A DNA stretch of 64,000 nucleotides from an uncultured Acetatifactor sp. (GTDB taxonomy: Bacteria; Bacillota; Clostridia; Lachnospirales; Lachnospiraceae): NCBI GenBank assembly GCA_910577035.1, contig CAJTKW010000010.1, forward strand, positions 1 through 64,000, written 5' to 3'. Of this stretch, positions 17,850 to 26,927 are shown in pieces (positions within the stretch are counted from its first letter, which is position 1; the number at the start of each line of letters is the position of its first letter). The notes under the pieces are model-generated. The model was not told the origin of the DNA and did no database searches. It worked only from the letters and a program-made list of their open reading frames with translations. Both the position numbers and the translations under genes were made by a program.

Positions 17850-17882
17850 AAAGACCATTGCTGAAATGCAGTGGTCTTTTTT
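17850..17882 (+). terminator. Intrinsic terminator after the ComFB gene
   Basis: Twelve-base stem AAAGACCATTGC paired with GCAGTGGTCTTT (one G-U pair) around TGAAAT, running into a T-run. Confidence 0.85.
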
Positions 17883-17908
17883 GAGAAAGCAGGGGCCGGG
17901 AGGTATCT

Positions 17909-18610
17909 ATGGAATTAAAAATAGCGGTCTGTGACGATGATAACGATCAGAGAAATTATCTTTCGGAAATCATATCAGCCTGGGCCAGGGAAAACCGTCA
18001 TGGGCTGAGATTACGGCAGTATCCGGATGCGAAGGCGTTCTTCTTCGATTATGAGGAACAGAAGGATTTTGATATTCTGCTGCTGGATGTGGAGATGCCG
18101 GGCATGAGCGGGACGGAGCTGGCGAAAGCGGTGAGAAGAGAAAATACAGCCGTGCAGATTATTTTCGTCACGGGGTATTATGAATATTTCGGCGACGGCT
18201 TTGACGTGTCGGCACTTCATTATCTGATAAAGCCTGTGGATGGGGACAAGCTTTGTCCCGTGCTGGACAGGGCAGTACAGAACCTGGCCTGGAGGCAGCG
18301 CTCCGTGCTGATTTCCACCCAGGAGGGCGAGATTAAGATCCCCCTGGCGGATATACTATATGTGGAAGCGGAAAAGGTGTATGTTAATGTGCATACGGTA
18401 CAGGGAAGCCTGCGCACCAGGATGGCGTTTGGCAGATTCGCGGAGCAGCTGGACGATACCTTTTTCAAGGTGCACCGCTCCTATATAGCGGGACTGAAAT
18501 ATATCCGGAAGATCGCCCGCACGGAAATCACCATGGCAAACGGGGATGTGATTCCCGTAAGCAGGGGACTGTACAGTGAGGTGCATGCGGCACTGATCCG
18601 CTATTTATAG
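17909..18610 (+). CDS. LytTR-family response regulator
   Basis: A 233-residue AgrA/LytR-type regulator: receiver domain (about 1-120; CDDD pocket, phosphoacceptor Asp in LLLDVEMPGMSG, Lys in IKPVD) and a LytTR DNA-binding domain (about 135-233, with the HRSYIAGLKYI and VSRGLY motifs). Such proteins usually bind paired direct repeats and control peptide signalling, exporters or surface functions. GGGAGG precedes the start. The partner kinase follows ten bases downstream, and an ABC exporter operon lies beyond it, which is the likely target. Confidence 0.93.
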   Translation: MELKIAVCDDDNDQRNYLSEIISAWARENRHGLRLRQYPDAKAFFFDYEEQKDFDILLLDVEMPGMSGTELAKAVRRENTAVQIIFVTGYYEYFGDGFDVSALHYLIKPVDGDKLCPVLDRAVQNLAWRQRSVLISTQEGEIKIPLADILYVEAEKVYVNVHTVQGSLRTRMAFGRFAEQLDDTFFKVHRSYIAGLKYIRKIARTEITMANGDVIPVSRGLYSEVHAALIRYL

Positions 18611-18620
18611 GAGGGACTAT

Positions 18621-19289
18621 ATGCTATTTGACAGGCTGATCAGAAAAAGAGTCACTGCCTTCGAACAGGAAATCCTGCAGAAATATTATGCCGAGGTAGA
18701 GAACATGTACACGAAAATGCGGGGCTGGAGACATGATTACCGACATCATATCCAGGCCATGAAGGTGTATGCGGCGGACGGACGGCTGGAGGAAATACAG
18801 GATTACCTGAGTATGCTGGATGATGATCTGACTAACGTGGAGACAGTGATTAAGACCGGAAACCGGATGCTTGACGCCATTTTAAACAGTAAGCTTACTC
18901 TGGCGGTGGAAAGGGAAATCCGGGTGAAGGCGGAGGCCAGAGTGCCGGTGAGCCTTACCACTCCGGCGGTAGACCTGTGCATCATTCTGGGAAATCTGCT
19001 GGACAATGCCATGGATGCCTGTATGGAGCTTCCGCCCCCGGAGCGGCTGATCCGGCTTTATATGGAAATCAAGGGAAATTACCTTTACCTGGCCCTCACA
19101 AATACTGCCGGGGGAAAGAAAAAGAAGAGCTTTGCCAGCAGTAAGGGGGCGGGCCACGGTCTGGGGCTTCGCCGTCTGGACGAGGCGGTGAAAAAGAATG
19201 GCGGTTACGTGGCCAGGGCTTCCGAGGACAATGCCTTTTCCACGGAAATCCTGCTTCCCCAGTGGGAAGAAGCGACAGAGTGCAGTTGA
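18621..19289 (+). CDS. Membrane-free GHKL histidine kinase
   Basis: A 222-residue kinase of the HPK10/AgrC type reduced to its catalytic core. The phosphoacceptor box is HDYRHHIQ (near residue 40), followed by a dimerisation helix and a GHKL ATPase domain with the N box LLDNAMDAC and a G2-like GHGLGLRRL. The five to seven transmembrane helices normal for this family are absent. GGAGGG just before ATG 18621 and the short gap to the regulator show that this is the real start. It may therefore sense a cytoplasmic signal or couple to another membrane protein such as the ABC exporter downstream. Confidence 0.88.
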   Translation: MLFDRLIRKRVTAFEQEILQKYYAEVENMYTKMRGWRHDYRHHIQAMKVYAADGRLEEIQDYLSMLDDDLTNVETVIKTGNRMLDAILNSKLTLAVEREIRVKAEARVPVSLTTPAVDLCIILGNLLDNAMDACMELPPPERLIRLYMEIKGNYLYLALTNTAGGKKKKSFASSKGAGHGLGLRRLDEAVKKNGGYVARASEDNAFSTEILLPQWEEATECS

Positions 19290-19330
19290 TACCGTTTTTT
19301 TGTCATTTGGTATCAAACTGCGCTTTTTTT
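19282..19330 (+). terminator. Intrinsic terminator overlapping the kinase stop codon
   Basis: GCAGTTGATACC pairs with GGTATCAAACTGC (one bulge) and is followed by GC and seven T. The TGA stop of the kinase lies inside the left arm. The TGATAC element recurs twice just downstream (near 19339-19354) before the ABC operon. Confidence 0.85.
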
Positions 19331-19425
19331 ATCCGGATTTGATACTATGATACAGTGACACCTCTGCACCGGTATAAAGTACCTGTGCGGGGGCAATGCA
19401 GACGATAAAGAAAGGTGTGGAGGAT

Positions 19426-21261
19426 ATGGAAAAGAAAAAACGGAAATATTCCAGGCCAGGGTGCCTTTCCTGGGCCATGGGGCAGCTCTGGGGCATTAAC
19501 AGGGGCTTTGTGCTCTCAATCTTTGCGGTGGTGCCCTTTGCGGTGCTGCTGCCTCTGGCAGAATCGCTGTTTACAAAGCAGCTGCTTGACAGTATCGGCG
19601 GGGGAACGTCTTTTGGGCGTCTGGCGGTGCTGGCGGTGTCTTTTCTGGCGGTGCTTACGGTGATGGAGCTGCTGGATAAGCTTGCCCAGCTGAGTCAGGC
19701 CGTCTGGCATTACTATCCTACGGGTATCTATCAGTCCCGGATGTCGGAGTTTTCCAATTACAGGACGGATTACGAGAATACGGAGAAGCAGGAGTTCAAA
19801 CGAATTTCCCAGTATGCCTGGGAGGATGCCTGTCAGGGAAACTGTGCCCCGGAATTTTTCGGCAAGGATCTGTCCCAGGCCCTGATCCATCTCTGCGGTA
19901 TTGTGACCTATGCGTCTCTCCTGGCGGCATTGGATCCGGTTTTGTTTGCCGTTACGGCAGCGGTGTCTGTGAGCGCGTATTTTACCACCCGCTGGCAGCC
20001 GGCTTATTATGAGAAACACAAGCACCTCTGGGAGAAGGAGACCCGGAAAAAGGACTATTTCAGCGGAATTTCGGAAGATTTTTCCAAGGCAAAGGACATT
20101 AAGCTGTATGGTCTGGACAGGTGGCTGGAAAAGATGATGCAGGATTATCAGGCATATATCCTCCTGTGGAACAGGCGCTGTAATCTGAGAGGCTTCTGGG
20201 CATCCGTGGTGTCAGGGCTGATGACGTTTGTGCAGAACGGTGCGGCCTACCTGGTGCTGATCGGGGCTCTGATTCAGGGCGGCATTACCGTGGGAGACTT
20301 TGTGTTCTACTTTGGACTGGTAGGGGGAATCGCAGGATTCCTGCAGGGTATTATCGGAGATGTGGCAATCCTGAATACCAGGGCGGACAAGATTGCGTGC
20401 TATCGGGAATTTTTTGACTATCCCGGCTGCTTCCGCCACGGACCGGGAGCGCCGCTGCCGAAAACGCCTGTGGAAATAGAATTGAAGAATGTCCGCTACC
20501 GGTATGACGGAGCGGAGGAAGATACCTTAAAGGGCATCAACCTTAAGATAAAAGCCGGGGAAAAGCTGGCACTGGTAGGGGTCAACGGCGCCGGCAAGAC
20601 CACCCTTGTCAAGCTGCTTTGCGGGATGTACCGGCCCACGGAGGGAGAAATCCTGGTGGGAGGCAGGAACATTCAGGAATATAACATCGAGGAATACTAC
20701 TCGTTGATTTCCGCAGTTTTCCAGGAGGTCAGAGTTATTGCCTTCACCTGCTTTGAATTCGTGGCCAGCAGTGACCTGGAGCGGCCCACGGCCCGGGAGG
20801 ATGCAGAAGCAGCCATGAAGGCAGCGGGGATTTACGAGAAGGTAAGGGCATTATCAAAGGGAATGGATACTCATCTGATGAAGGGGATCTATGAAGACGG
20901 CGTGGACTTTTCCGGCGGGGAGATGCAGAAGCTGCTCCTGGCCCGGGCGATTTACAAGAACGGCGCCGTTTTCATCCTGGATGAGCCCACGGCAGCATTG
21001 GATCCCATTGCGGAGAACAATCTGTATCTCCAGTACCGGGAGCTGACGGCCGGCAGGACGTCTGTCTATATTTCCCATCGTTTTGCGTCCACCCGCTTTT
21101 GCGACCGTATCATCCTGTTGGAGGACGGCGCAATTCAGGAGAGCGGCACCCACGAGGAACTGATGGAGCGGAACGGGCGATATGCGGAAATGTTTGAGGT
21201 ACAGAGTAAATATTATAAGGAAAACGGAACCGAGCCGGAAGAAGGGGGGGCAGAGCAATGA
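19426..21261 (+). CDS. ABC exporter half-transporter 1
   Basis: A 611-residue fused permease-ATPase. The membrane domain (about 30-330) has five or six helices; the nucleotide-binding domain has Walker A GVNGAGKTT (about 385), a signature motif of the form FSGGEMQ (about 494), Walker B VFILDEPTAALD and the H-loop in YISHR. ATG 19426 is favoured over 19396 because AAAGGTG and GGAGG precede it. It overlaps the next gene by four bases, as in heterodimeric exporters of the MdlB/BmrCD type. The cargo is unknown; the adjacent LytTR system and small downstream protein suggest a peptide or an antibiotic, by inference. Confidence 0.93.
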   Translation: MEKKKRKYSRPGCLSWAMGQLWGINRGFVLSIFAVVPFAVLLPLAESLFTKQLLDSIGGGTSFGRLAVLAVSFLAVLTVMELLDKLAQLSQAVWHYYPTGIYQSRMSEFSNYRTDYENTEKQEFKRISQYAWEDACQGNCAPEFFGKDLSQALIHLCGIVTYASLLAALDPVLFAVTAAVSVSAYFTTRWQPAYYEKHKHLWEKETRKKDYFSGISEDFSKAKDIKLYGLDRWLEKMMQDYQAYILLWNRRCNLRGFWASVVSGLMTFVQNGAAYLVLIGALIQGGITVGDFVFYFGLVGGIAGFLQGIIGDVAILNTRADKIACYREFFDYPGCFRHGPGAPLPKTPVEIELKNVRYRYDGAEEDTLKGINLKIKAGEKLALVGVNGAGKTTLVKLLCGMYRPTEGEILVGGRNIQEYNIEEYYSLISAVFQEVRVIAFTCFEFVASSDLERPTAREDAEAAMKAAGIYEKVRALSKGMDTHLMKGIYEDGVDFSGGEMQKLLLARAIYKNGAVFILDEPTAALDPIAENNLYLQYRELTAGRTSVYISHRFASTRFCDRIILLEDGAIQESGTHEELMERNGRYAEMFEVQSKYYKENGTEPEEGGAEQ

Positions 21262-23057
21262 AGAAGAATGTCACATGGAGAGCTCTGAAAATGTATCACG
21301 GCTTTCACCGGGCCTATTTTCCCTTAAAAGGACTGGAAACTCTGCTGAGGAATTTTTCACCTTATTTTAATCTCTGGATGTCTGCCGAAATCGTAACGGC
21401 GCTCTATCAGGGGCGGAAAAAGGAAGAAATATACCTGCTGGCGGCAGTCACCCTGCTGGTAAATTTGTTTACACGCATTGCGGGGGCATTTTTGGGCAGG
21501 GCCACGATAAATGCCCTGGAAACGCTGGAAAACAATCAGGCCCTGGCCTTTTATAAAAAGACCCTGTCCCTGGACTATGATAAACTGGAAAATCCGGAAA
21601 TCCGCCAGCTGCGGCGAAAGATCGTGGAAAACAGCTGGATCAACGGTTATGGCGTTACGAATATGCGCTGGCAGGTGGAATGGCTCATGGACGATCTGAT
21701 GAAACTGGCCTTTTCGCTGATCTTAACGGTGGAAATGGTGACTTTGATGGTGAGGGCGTCCTTTCAGTGGCTGGGGCTTCTGCTGTTCTTATTGGTGCTC
21801 GGGGTGGAGGCGGCGGCAATCATTTTTGCCAATGTGGCAAACCGAAAAGCAGCGGCCTACTGGGATAAGACAGGGGAGCAGATGCTGTGGGAGAACCAGT
21901 TTTCCGCAGGCACCAGGATTCAGGGGATGGATAACCGTATATACCGGCAGCAGCTGCTATTGAATCGGCTGGAAAAGAAACTGAATGACGAGCACCTTAA
22001 AATATTTGGCACAGTTGATAAAAAGAGTTTTCTGTATTCCATTCCGAAGATCGTTTTTTTCAGGCTGATCAAGCTGTTTACGTGTCTGATCGTCTGCCTG
22101 TACTGTATTTTGGGAGCGTTTCCCATCGGGAGCGTCATCAAATATGTGGGCTACCTGGAAGGGCTGATAAACTGTGTGGGGAATCTTTTTACCAGGACTG
22201 CCATGTTAAAGACCAATCGGCGCTTCCTGAAGACGTATCTGGAGTATTTTGACATAAAAAATGATATGTATCAGGGCAGCCTGGCAGTGGAGAAGCGCAG
22301 CGACAGGCAGTTTGAAATCATGTTCCGGAATGTGAGCTTCCGTTATGCGGGCAGCGAGGAGGATGCGCTGAAAGATATTAACTTAAGCCTGAGAGCGGGC
22401 GAGCGGCTGGCGGTGGTAGGCAGGAACGGCAGCGGCAAGACCACGTTTATCAAGCTGATGTGCCGTCTGTACGATCCCACGGAGGGAGAGGTCATCCTGA
22501 ATGACTTTAATGTCCGCAAGTATGACTACAGGCAGTATCTGGAGCTCTTTTCCGTGGTCTTCCAGGATTACAACCTGCTTTCCGTACCTCTGGGAAATAA
22601 TGTGGCGTCGGCGGCGGAATGGGAGCAGGAGAAGGCAGAACGGTTGTTAAGGCAGGCGGGCTTTGGTGAGCGGTATAACGAGATGCCAAAGGGACTGGAA
22701 ACTCCGTTGTACAAGGACTTTGATGAGGACGGCGTGAATCTTTCCGGAGGGGAAGCCCAGAAGGTTGCCCTGGCCCGGGCGTTGTACAGGGATGCTCCCT
22801 TTATCATTCTGGATGAGCCTACGGCGGCACTGGATCCTATTGCCGAGGCAGAGATCTACGCCCGCTTTGATGAAATCGTGGGAAACCGGACGGCAATCTA
22901 TATCAGCCACCGGCTGTCCTCCTGCCGCTTCTGTGACCGGATTGCGGTGTTTGACCAGGGCCGGATCGTCCAGCTTGGCACCCATGAAGAGCTGCTGGCC
23001 GATGAAGGAGGCAGGTATTATGAGCTTTGGAAGGCCCAGGCCCAGTACTATGCGTAA
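21258..23057 (+). CDS. ABC exporter half-transporter 2
   Basis: A 599-residue fused permease-ATPase, partner of the gene before it (ATGA overlap). The membrane domain is followed by an ATPase with Walker A GRNGSGKTT (about 387), the canonical LSGGEAQK signature (about 494), Walker B FIILDEPTAALD and the H-loop YISHR. Both halves keep the catalytic Glu after Walker B, so both ATP sites look usable, unlike many heterodimers with one degenerate site. The signature of the first half begins with Phe in place of Leu. No dedicated peptidase domain is present. Confidence 0.93.
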   Translation: MKKNVTWRALKMYHGFHRAYFPLKGLETLLRNFSPYFNLWMSAEIVTALYQGRKKEEIYLLAAVTLLVNLFTRIAGAFLGRATINALETLENNQALAFYKKTLSLDYDKLENPEIRQLRRKIVENSWINGYGVTNMRWQVEWLMDDLMKLAFSLILTVEMVTLMVRASFQWLGLLLFLLVLGVEAAAIIFANVANRKAAAYWDKTGEQMLWENQFSAGTRIQGMDNRIYRQQLLLNRLEKKLNDEHLKIFGTVDKKSFLYSIPKIVFFRLIKLFTCLIVCLYCILGAFPIGSVIKYVGYLEGLINCVGNLFTRTAMLKTNRRFLKTYLEYFDIKNDMYQGSLAVEKRSDRQFEIMFRNVSFRYAGSEEDALKDINLSLRAGERLAVVGRNGSGKTTFIKLMCRLYDPTEGEVILNDFNVRKYDYRQYLELFSVVFQDYNLLSVPLGNNVASAAEWEQEKAERLLRQAGFGERYNEMPKGLETPLYKDFDEDGVNLSGGEAQKVALARALYRDAPFIILDEPTAALDPIAEAEIYARFDEIVGNRTAIYISHRLSSCRFCDRIAVFDQGRIVQLGTHEELLADEGGRYYELWKAQAQYYA

Positions 23058-23158
23058 ATGTTTTTATAATAATCCTAAAGTTTTCTGACAATTTATACGA
23101 AATATATAACAGAAGTAAACTGACACTGTTGAAATACGCATTCCAGGGAGGGAATAAT

Positions 23159-23416
23159 ATGGTAAACGGATTTTCAGGTATTTTCATGGTGGCTTCAGTT
23201 ACGGCTGTTACCGGTGTCTCAAAGACAAGGCGCGACGAGCGTCGGGAGACGTCCTCCGATTTGAAAAAGAAAGGGGCGGATAATCTTTTTGCCAGTATTC
23301 TGGAAGAGAGCACCCAGGAAAGCAAGGCGGACGTTGTGGACTGTAGAACGACTACTTACGGTCGGGACAGTAAAATGCAGAATTATCTTTATCAGACAAA
23401 GGAATACCGTTACTAA
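23159..23416 (+). CDS. Small protein of unknown function after the exporter
   Basis: An 85-residue protein with a strong ribosome site (AGGGAGGG, six bases before ATG). The first 20 residues are hydrophobic but short of a clear signal peptide; the rest is charged, with a conserved-looking C-terminal part containing CRTTTYG and two Tyr-rich segments. I do not recognise a named family, although similar short proteins seem to occur in related clostridia. Its place about 100 bases after a peptide-type ABC exporter makes a cargo role thinkable, but there is no GG leader motif to support it. An intrinsic terminator follows at once. Confidence 0.65.
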   Translation: MVNGFSGIFMVASVTAVTGVSKTRRDERRETSSDLKKKGADNLFASILEESTQESKADVVDCRTTTYGRDSKMQNYLYQTKEYRY

Positions 23417-23419
23417 GCA

Positions 23420-23465
23420 GCAGAGGCTGCCGTATCAGCGAGGATACGGTAGCCTCTGCATTTTC
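23420..23465 (+). terminator. Strong hairpin terminator
   Basis: Seventeen-base stem starting GCAGAGGCTGCCGTATC, six-base loop AGCGAG, full complement with one G-U pair, then ATTTTC. It follows the 85-residue gene four bases after its stop. Confidence 0.8.
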
Positions 23466-23537
23466 GGGAAAGCCCTGTGCCGCCGGATGCGGCATATCCC
23501 CCGCAGATTTAAGCCTTGCGGAGCGGAATCATGAAGG

Positions 23538-24626
23538 TCAATATGAAATCAGGCTGTTATAGGCGGAAACCATATTTGATACCCCTGTGGAAAATGCCGT
23601 GAGATTGCACTGGCCGGCGATGGTAATCATCCGATCCGATTCGCTCAGGGCTTCGCCTGCCTTTACCTTTTCCAGTACCTTGGAAATGGAGGAGTGGGCA
23701 TCGTTCATGTGTATTACAAACATGGACAAAGATGCGGAATAAAAGCCCTCGGCATTTAAAGCTTCATCGTTTTTGGCATAGGAAGCTACGGCCTCCACAT
23801 AGGAGGAAAAATCATCATACAATGGCTGTATTTTTGTCAGATCCATATCCAGGATATTTTCATCCCAGGCCTCTTCTTCATACAATTCCGATTGGATTTT
23901 CTGCGCCAGGTCAATTACCATGTTCAGGGAATAGAGCACCTCATAGCCGTCGGCCTTCATCTGTTCCAGATCTTCCTGGTGAAGCTCATCCGCAACCTCC
24001 AGAAGGGCGGTACGGAATACCTCTCCGGTGTTATAGTACTCCTCCAGGACACTGAGAAGAGCGGTATGCTGTTCCTGGGATTTGGCATAGTTATCCTCCA
24101 GGAAGGTTTTCTGGTCGGTATATTCATAAATGTCCGTGAGCGCCTTGATCAGAGCGCTGATGGAAGGATACATATCCAGAAAAGCCTGATCCAGCTCGTC
24201 CTTATCTGTCTTGTTGCTGACCAGCTCATAAGCATCCGTTACATTCCGCTGCGGGCCGGATACGGAATAGCAATCGTAATAATTTCCGTCTTCCTCCAGA
24301 AGCCGGAACCCGGTATCAAAATCCACATAAGTAAAATAGCGGTTCAGGGAATCATTGAGCCGTCCTACCAGGTCATTGCTGATGTCTATGTAGGCATTAT
24401 AAAGCTCATACGTGGTATCGTTGTCAAGCACATCTTCCGGATTGATGGCAGGGGGTTCCCCTTCCTCCGGCTCCTGAGCCTTCGCAGGCAGGGCGAGGGA
24501 ATCGGAACCGTTACCTGCGGCACTGGCCCTGCTGTCGGGACTGCCGGAAGAGGCTTTCTGACATGCAGTCAGGGATAACGCCGTGACTGCCGCGGCTACT
24601 ATTGTCAAAGTCTTTTTCTTCATCAT
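23538..24626 (-). CDS. DUF3829-family lipoprotein
   Basis: A 362-residue lipoprotein: signal peptide with lipobox LTAC (Cys about 22), a Ser/Ala/Gly-rich linker, then an all-helical DUF3829-type domain with repeated Tyr- and Asp-rich helices (YNAYIDISNDLVGRLND and the later YNTGEVFRTALLEV segment). The function of the family is not known; members are anchored outside the cell membrane. It is a single gene, convergent with the exporter operon and divergent from the GntR operon. AAGGAAA precedes the paired ATG codons. Confidence 0.8.
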   Translation of the reverse strand: MMKKKTLTIVAAAVTALSLTACQKASSGSPDSRASAAGNGSDSLALPAKAQEPEEGEPPAINPEDVLDNDTTYELYNAYIDISNDLVGRLNDSLNRYFTYVDFDTGFRLLEEDGNYYDCYSVSGPQRNVTDAYELVSNKTDKDELDQAFLDMYPSISALIKALTDIYEYTDQKTFLEDNYAKSQEQHTALLSVLEEYYNTGEVFRTALLEVADELHQEDLEQMKADGYEVLYSLNMVIDLAQKIQSELYEEEAWDENILDMDLTKIQPLYDDFSSYVEAVASYAKNDEALNAEGFYSASLSMFVIHMNDAHSSISKVLEKVKAGEALSESDRMITIAGQCNLTAFSTGVSNMVSAYNSLISY

Positions 24627-24767
24627 AAAGTAACGTTTCCTTTCGTCTGCCGGGACAGATGCAGCCCCACACGATCGCCTGTGTAATTCGATAAGCAGTA
24701 TACTACATTTACTAAGGAATGTCGAGAAGTAAGAAATCCTTTCCCGGGAATTTTTGCATCAAATCTG

Positions 24768-24796
24768 TTGACATTTAACTGATTATGGTGTATATA
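24768..24796 (+). promoter_or_regulatory. Promoter of the GntR/ABC operon
   Basis: TTGACA (24768-24773) and TATATA (24791-24796) are 17 bases apart. The AT-rich, partly palindromic stretch around the -10 (GTATATATAACATATAAAC) is a likely binding site for the GntR protein itself. Confidence 0.7.
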
Positions 24797-24825
24797 TAAC
24801 ATATAAACAGAGAGGAGTGGCCGCC

Positions 24826-25194
24826 TTGAAACTATTACAAAATTCCGGAGTACCGATCTATCAGCAGATCGCGGATCAGATGCGGACCGATATTCTTGCG
24901 GGGAAGCTGAAAGAAGGAGACTATCTCCCTTCTATCCGGGGGCTGGCGAAGGACCTGAAGATCAGCGTTATTACCACAATGAAGGCGTATGAGCAGCTGG
25001 AGGCGGAAGGGCTTGTAACCGCCGCCCAGGGCAAGGGCTTTTATGTCAATGCCCAGGACAGCGAAATGCTTAGGGAGCAGCATATGCGCAGGGTGGAGGA
25101 GGCGCTTACGGAAGCAATTCGGGCTGCGAAGATCGCCGGGTTGACTGACCGGGAGCTGCAGGAGACGCTGACGGCGCTCCAGAGGCTTTCCTGA
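24826..25194 (+). CDS. YtrA-type GntR transcriptional regulator
   Basis: A 122-residue repressor with a winged helix-turn-helix (about 10-75; PIYQQIADQMRTDILAGKL and LPSIRGLAKDL are the typical motifs) and only a short helical C-terminal tail, which defines the YtrA subfamily. Such regulators sit first in ABC operons and respond to cell-envelope antibiotics. TTG 24826 is chosen because AGAGGAG lies eight bases upstream; the GTG at 24817 overlaps that site. The ATPase gene follows after 20 bases. Confidence 0.9.
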   Translation: MKLLQNSGVPIYQQIADQMRTDILAGKLKEGDYLPSIRGLAKDLKISVITTMKAYEQLEAEGLVTAAQGKGFYVNAQDSEMLREQHMRRVEEALTEAIRAAKIAGLTDRELQETLTALQRLS

Positions 25195-25214
25195 AATGGA
25201 GAATGGAGGACATG

Positions 25215-26105
25215 ATGAAGACAAACAGTGTAATAGAAGCAGTTAATCTGCAAAAGAAATTTAAGGGCTTTGAGCTTTCCATACCCAAGCTGCAGATTCC
25301 GGGAGGCTTTGCCACGGCGCTGATCGGCGAGAACGGCGCGGGCAAGACGACCCTGCTGAACCTTTTGACGGGGATTCGGCTGGACTTTAATGGGGAGGTC
25401 AGCTATTTTGACGGGAAGGAGAAGCTTTCCGACGGCAAGGTGCAGGAGCGGATCGGCTATACCGGCCCCAGCAGCTTCTTTCTTCCTCACTGGAGTGCCG
25501 CCCAGGTGGCGGAAATCAGTGAGCTTCTGTTTGACAATTTCCACCGGGACAGGTTTGAGGCCATCTGTGAGGAGCTGAGTATTCCCGTGAAGGTGAGGAA
25601 GAACGTAAAGGAGCTTTCGGACGGAAATAAAATGAAGCTGATGCTGGCCACGGTGCTTGCCAGGGACACGGAACTGCTGATCCTGGATGAACCTGCTTCC
25701 CCGCTGGATCCGCTGATGCGCGACAAGCTCTGCGACATTATCCGGGAGTACCTGGAGCAGGGGAACGGTGAACGCTCCGTATTCTTCTCCACCCATAATA
25801 TTGCCGACATGGAAAATGTAACGGATTATGCCGTTATTCTGGAGCACGGAAACATTGTGGAGGAAGGGTTTGTGGAGGATCTGAAGGAAAAGTATCTGCT
25901 GGTAAAGGGTGAAGCCGGGGATGGGGAGGCAGCCGGGAAAGTACTGTATACCATGTCAAAGAGCTCTTACGGGTTCGAGGGCATCTGCCTTGCAGATAAG
26001 CTGGACCGGCTGGCGGGTATGGATATTTCCGTGGAGACGCCTACCCTGTCCCAGATCAGTGTAGCGGTAATGAAGGCTAATACCAGTCTTAAACTGAGCC
26101 GCTGA
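25215..26105 (+). CDS. ABC transporter ATP-binding protein
   Basis: A 296-residue ATPase with Walker A GENGAGKTT (about 38), a degenerate signature LSDGNKMKL, Walker B LLILDEPASPLDP and an H-loop in FFSTHN. A C-terminal extension of about 80 residues after the core is seen in the YtrB/BcrA-like antibiotic-resistance ABC group. It belongs to the operon of the GntR regulator; two membrane proteins downstream would form the permease. The signature has Asp in place of the first Gly of the usual SGG, as in some members of this group. The start was set by GGAGG five bases before ATG 25215. Confidence 0.9.
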   Translation: MKTNSVIEAVNLQKKFKGFELSIPKLQIPGGFATALIGENGAGKTTLLNLLTGIRLDFNGEVSYFDGKEKLSDGKVQERIGYTGPSSFFLPHWSAAQVAEISELLFDNFHRDRFEAICEELSIPVKVRKNVKELSDGNKMKLMLATVLARDTELLILDEPASPLDPLMRDKLCDIIREYLEQGNGERSVFFSTHNIADMENVTDYAVILEHGNIVEEGFVEDLKEKYLLVKGEAGDGEAAGKVLYTMSKSSYGFEGICLADKLDRLAGMDISVETPTLSQISVAVMKANTSLKLSR

Positions 26106-26276
26106 GAAGGGCGGGCAGTGTGAAGGGGAGTTCTGAGGAAGCGCTGATGAAATCATTGCTTCCTTAAGAGCCTCCGGCGGATGCGCACGGATTTGCAGGG
26201 GTTTTTGCTGCTTCGCAAAGCCAGCATGCTGACTTGGAATTTCTAAAGCTTCACGAGCTGTGACATGGAGGGTAGA
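26106..26276 (+). other. Operon-internal spacer with attenuator-like hairpin
   Basis: A 171-bp gap between ATPase and permease genes. A hairpin GGAAGC (26137-26142) / GCTTCC (26158-26163) with an inner GATG/CAT pairing is followed by TTAAG and not by a T-run. It may lower expression of the downstream permeases or be an RNA processing site. No open frame is seen. Confidence 0.4.
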
Positions 26277-26927
26277 ATGAAAGATAAAATAAGAAGCTAT
26301 CTGGTGTTTGCCACCAGGGGATATAAAATTGTCATGCTGTTCGTGCTGCCGGTCTTTCTGCTGGCGGTGGATTTCATGGCTGCAGTGTTTTTTCGGGGCA
26401 GTGCCATGCCGGCGTATATCATGCTGCTGATTATGGCGGAGGTGATGTCGGATATTTGGTATCTGGGAGGCATTCAGGAGAAGAATTCGCAGAAAATAGA
26501 TTATCTCAAGACCTCGGCCAGAGGAATGCAGATTATGAAAAATGCCCTGATTCTGGATTTGGTGAGACGTTTTGTCTATCTTGTGGTAATTGCCGGCGCA
26601 TCCTGGCTGTTTACAATCATTTTTACTGCCGGAGAAGGAGTTCGGACAAAGCTGGGTCCTTGGGAGGTACTGCTTGCCGCCTTGCTGATATATACCTTGT
26701 CGGTGCTGGGAATCTTTTTGTGCAGGTTTTTCAGCTATTTATGGGTAAATCTGCTGGCGGCCTACGTGGAGGCTATTGCCGGACTGGTGATTTTTCTGAT
26801 TGCTGCCGAGGGATTTCTTCCGGTGATTCTGGCGGATATTGCCTTGGCAATCCTGGGTGCGGGGTTCAGTATCCTGGCGGTAAAGATCGCAATGTTGAAG
26901 GTGGAGGGAAGCTATTATGATAAATAA
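26277..26927 (+). CDS. ABC-associated membrane protein 1
   Basis: A 216-residue integral membrane protein with about six predicted helices and no soluble domain. It lies in the GntR/ATPase operon and is probably one half of the permease. I do not recognise a closer family. ATG 26277 follows GGAGGG at four bases. It overlaps the next gene by 11 bases, which suggests translational coupling. Confidence 0.75.
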   Translation: MKDKIRSYLVFATRGYKIVMLFVLPVFLLAVDFMAAVFFRGSAMPAYIMLLIMAEVMSDIWYLGGIQEKNSQKIDYLKTSARGMQIMKNALILDLVRRFVYLVVIAGASWLFTIIFTAGEGVRTKLGPWEVLLAALLIYTLSVLGIFLCRFFSYLWVNLLAAYVEAIAGLVIFLIAAEGFLPVILADIALAILGAGFSILAVKIAMLKVEGSYYDK

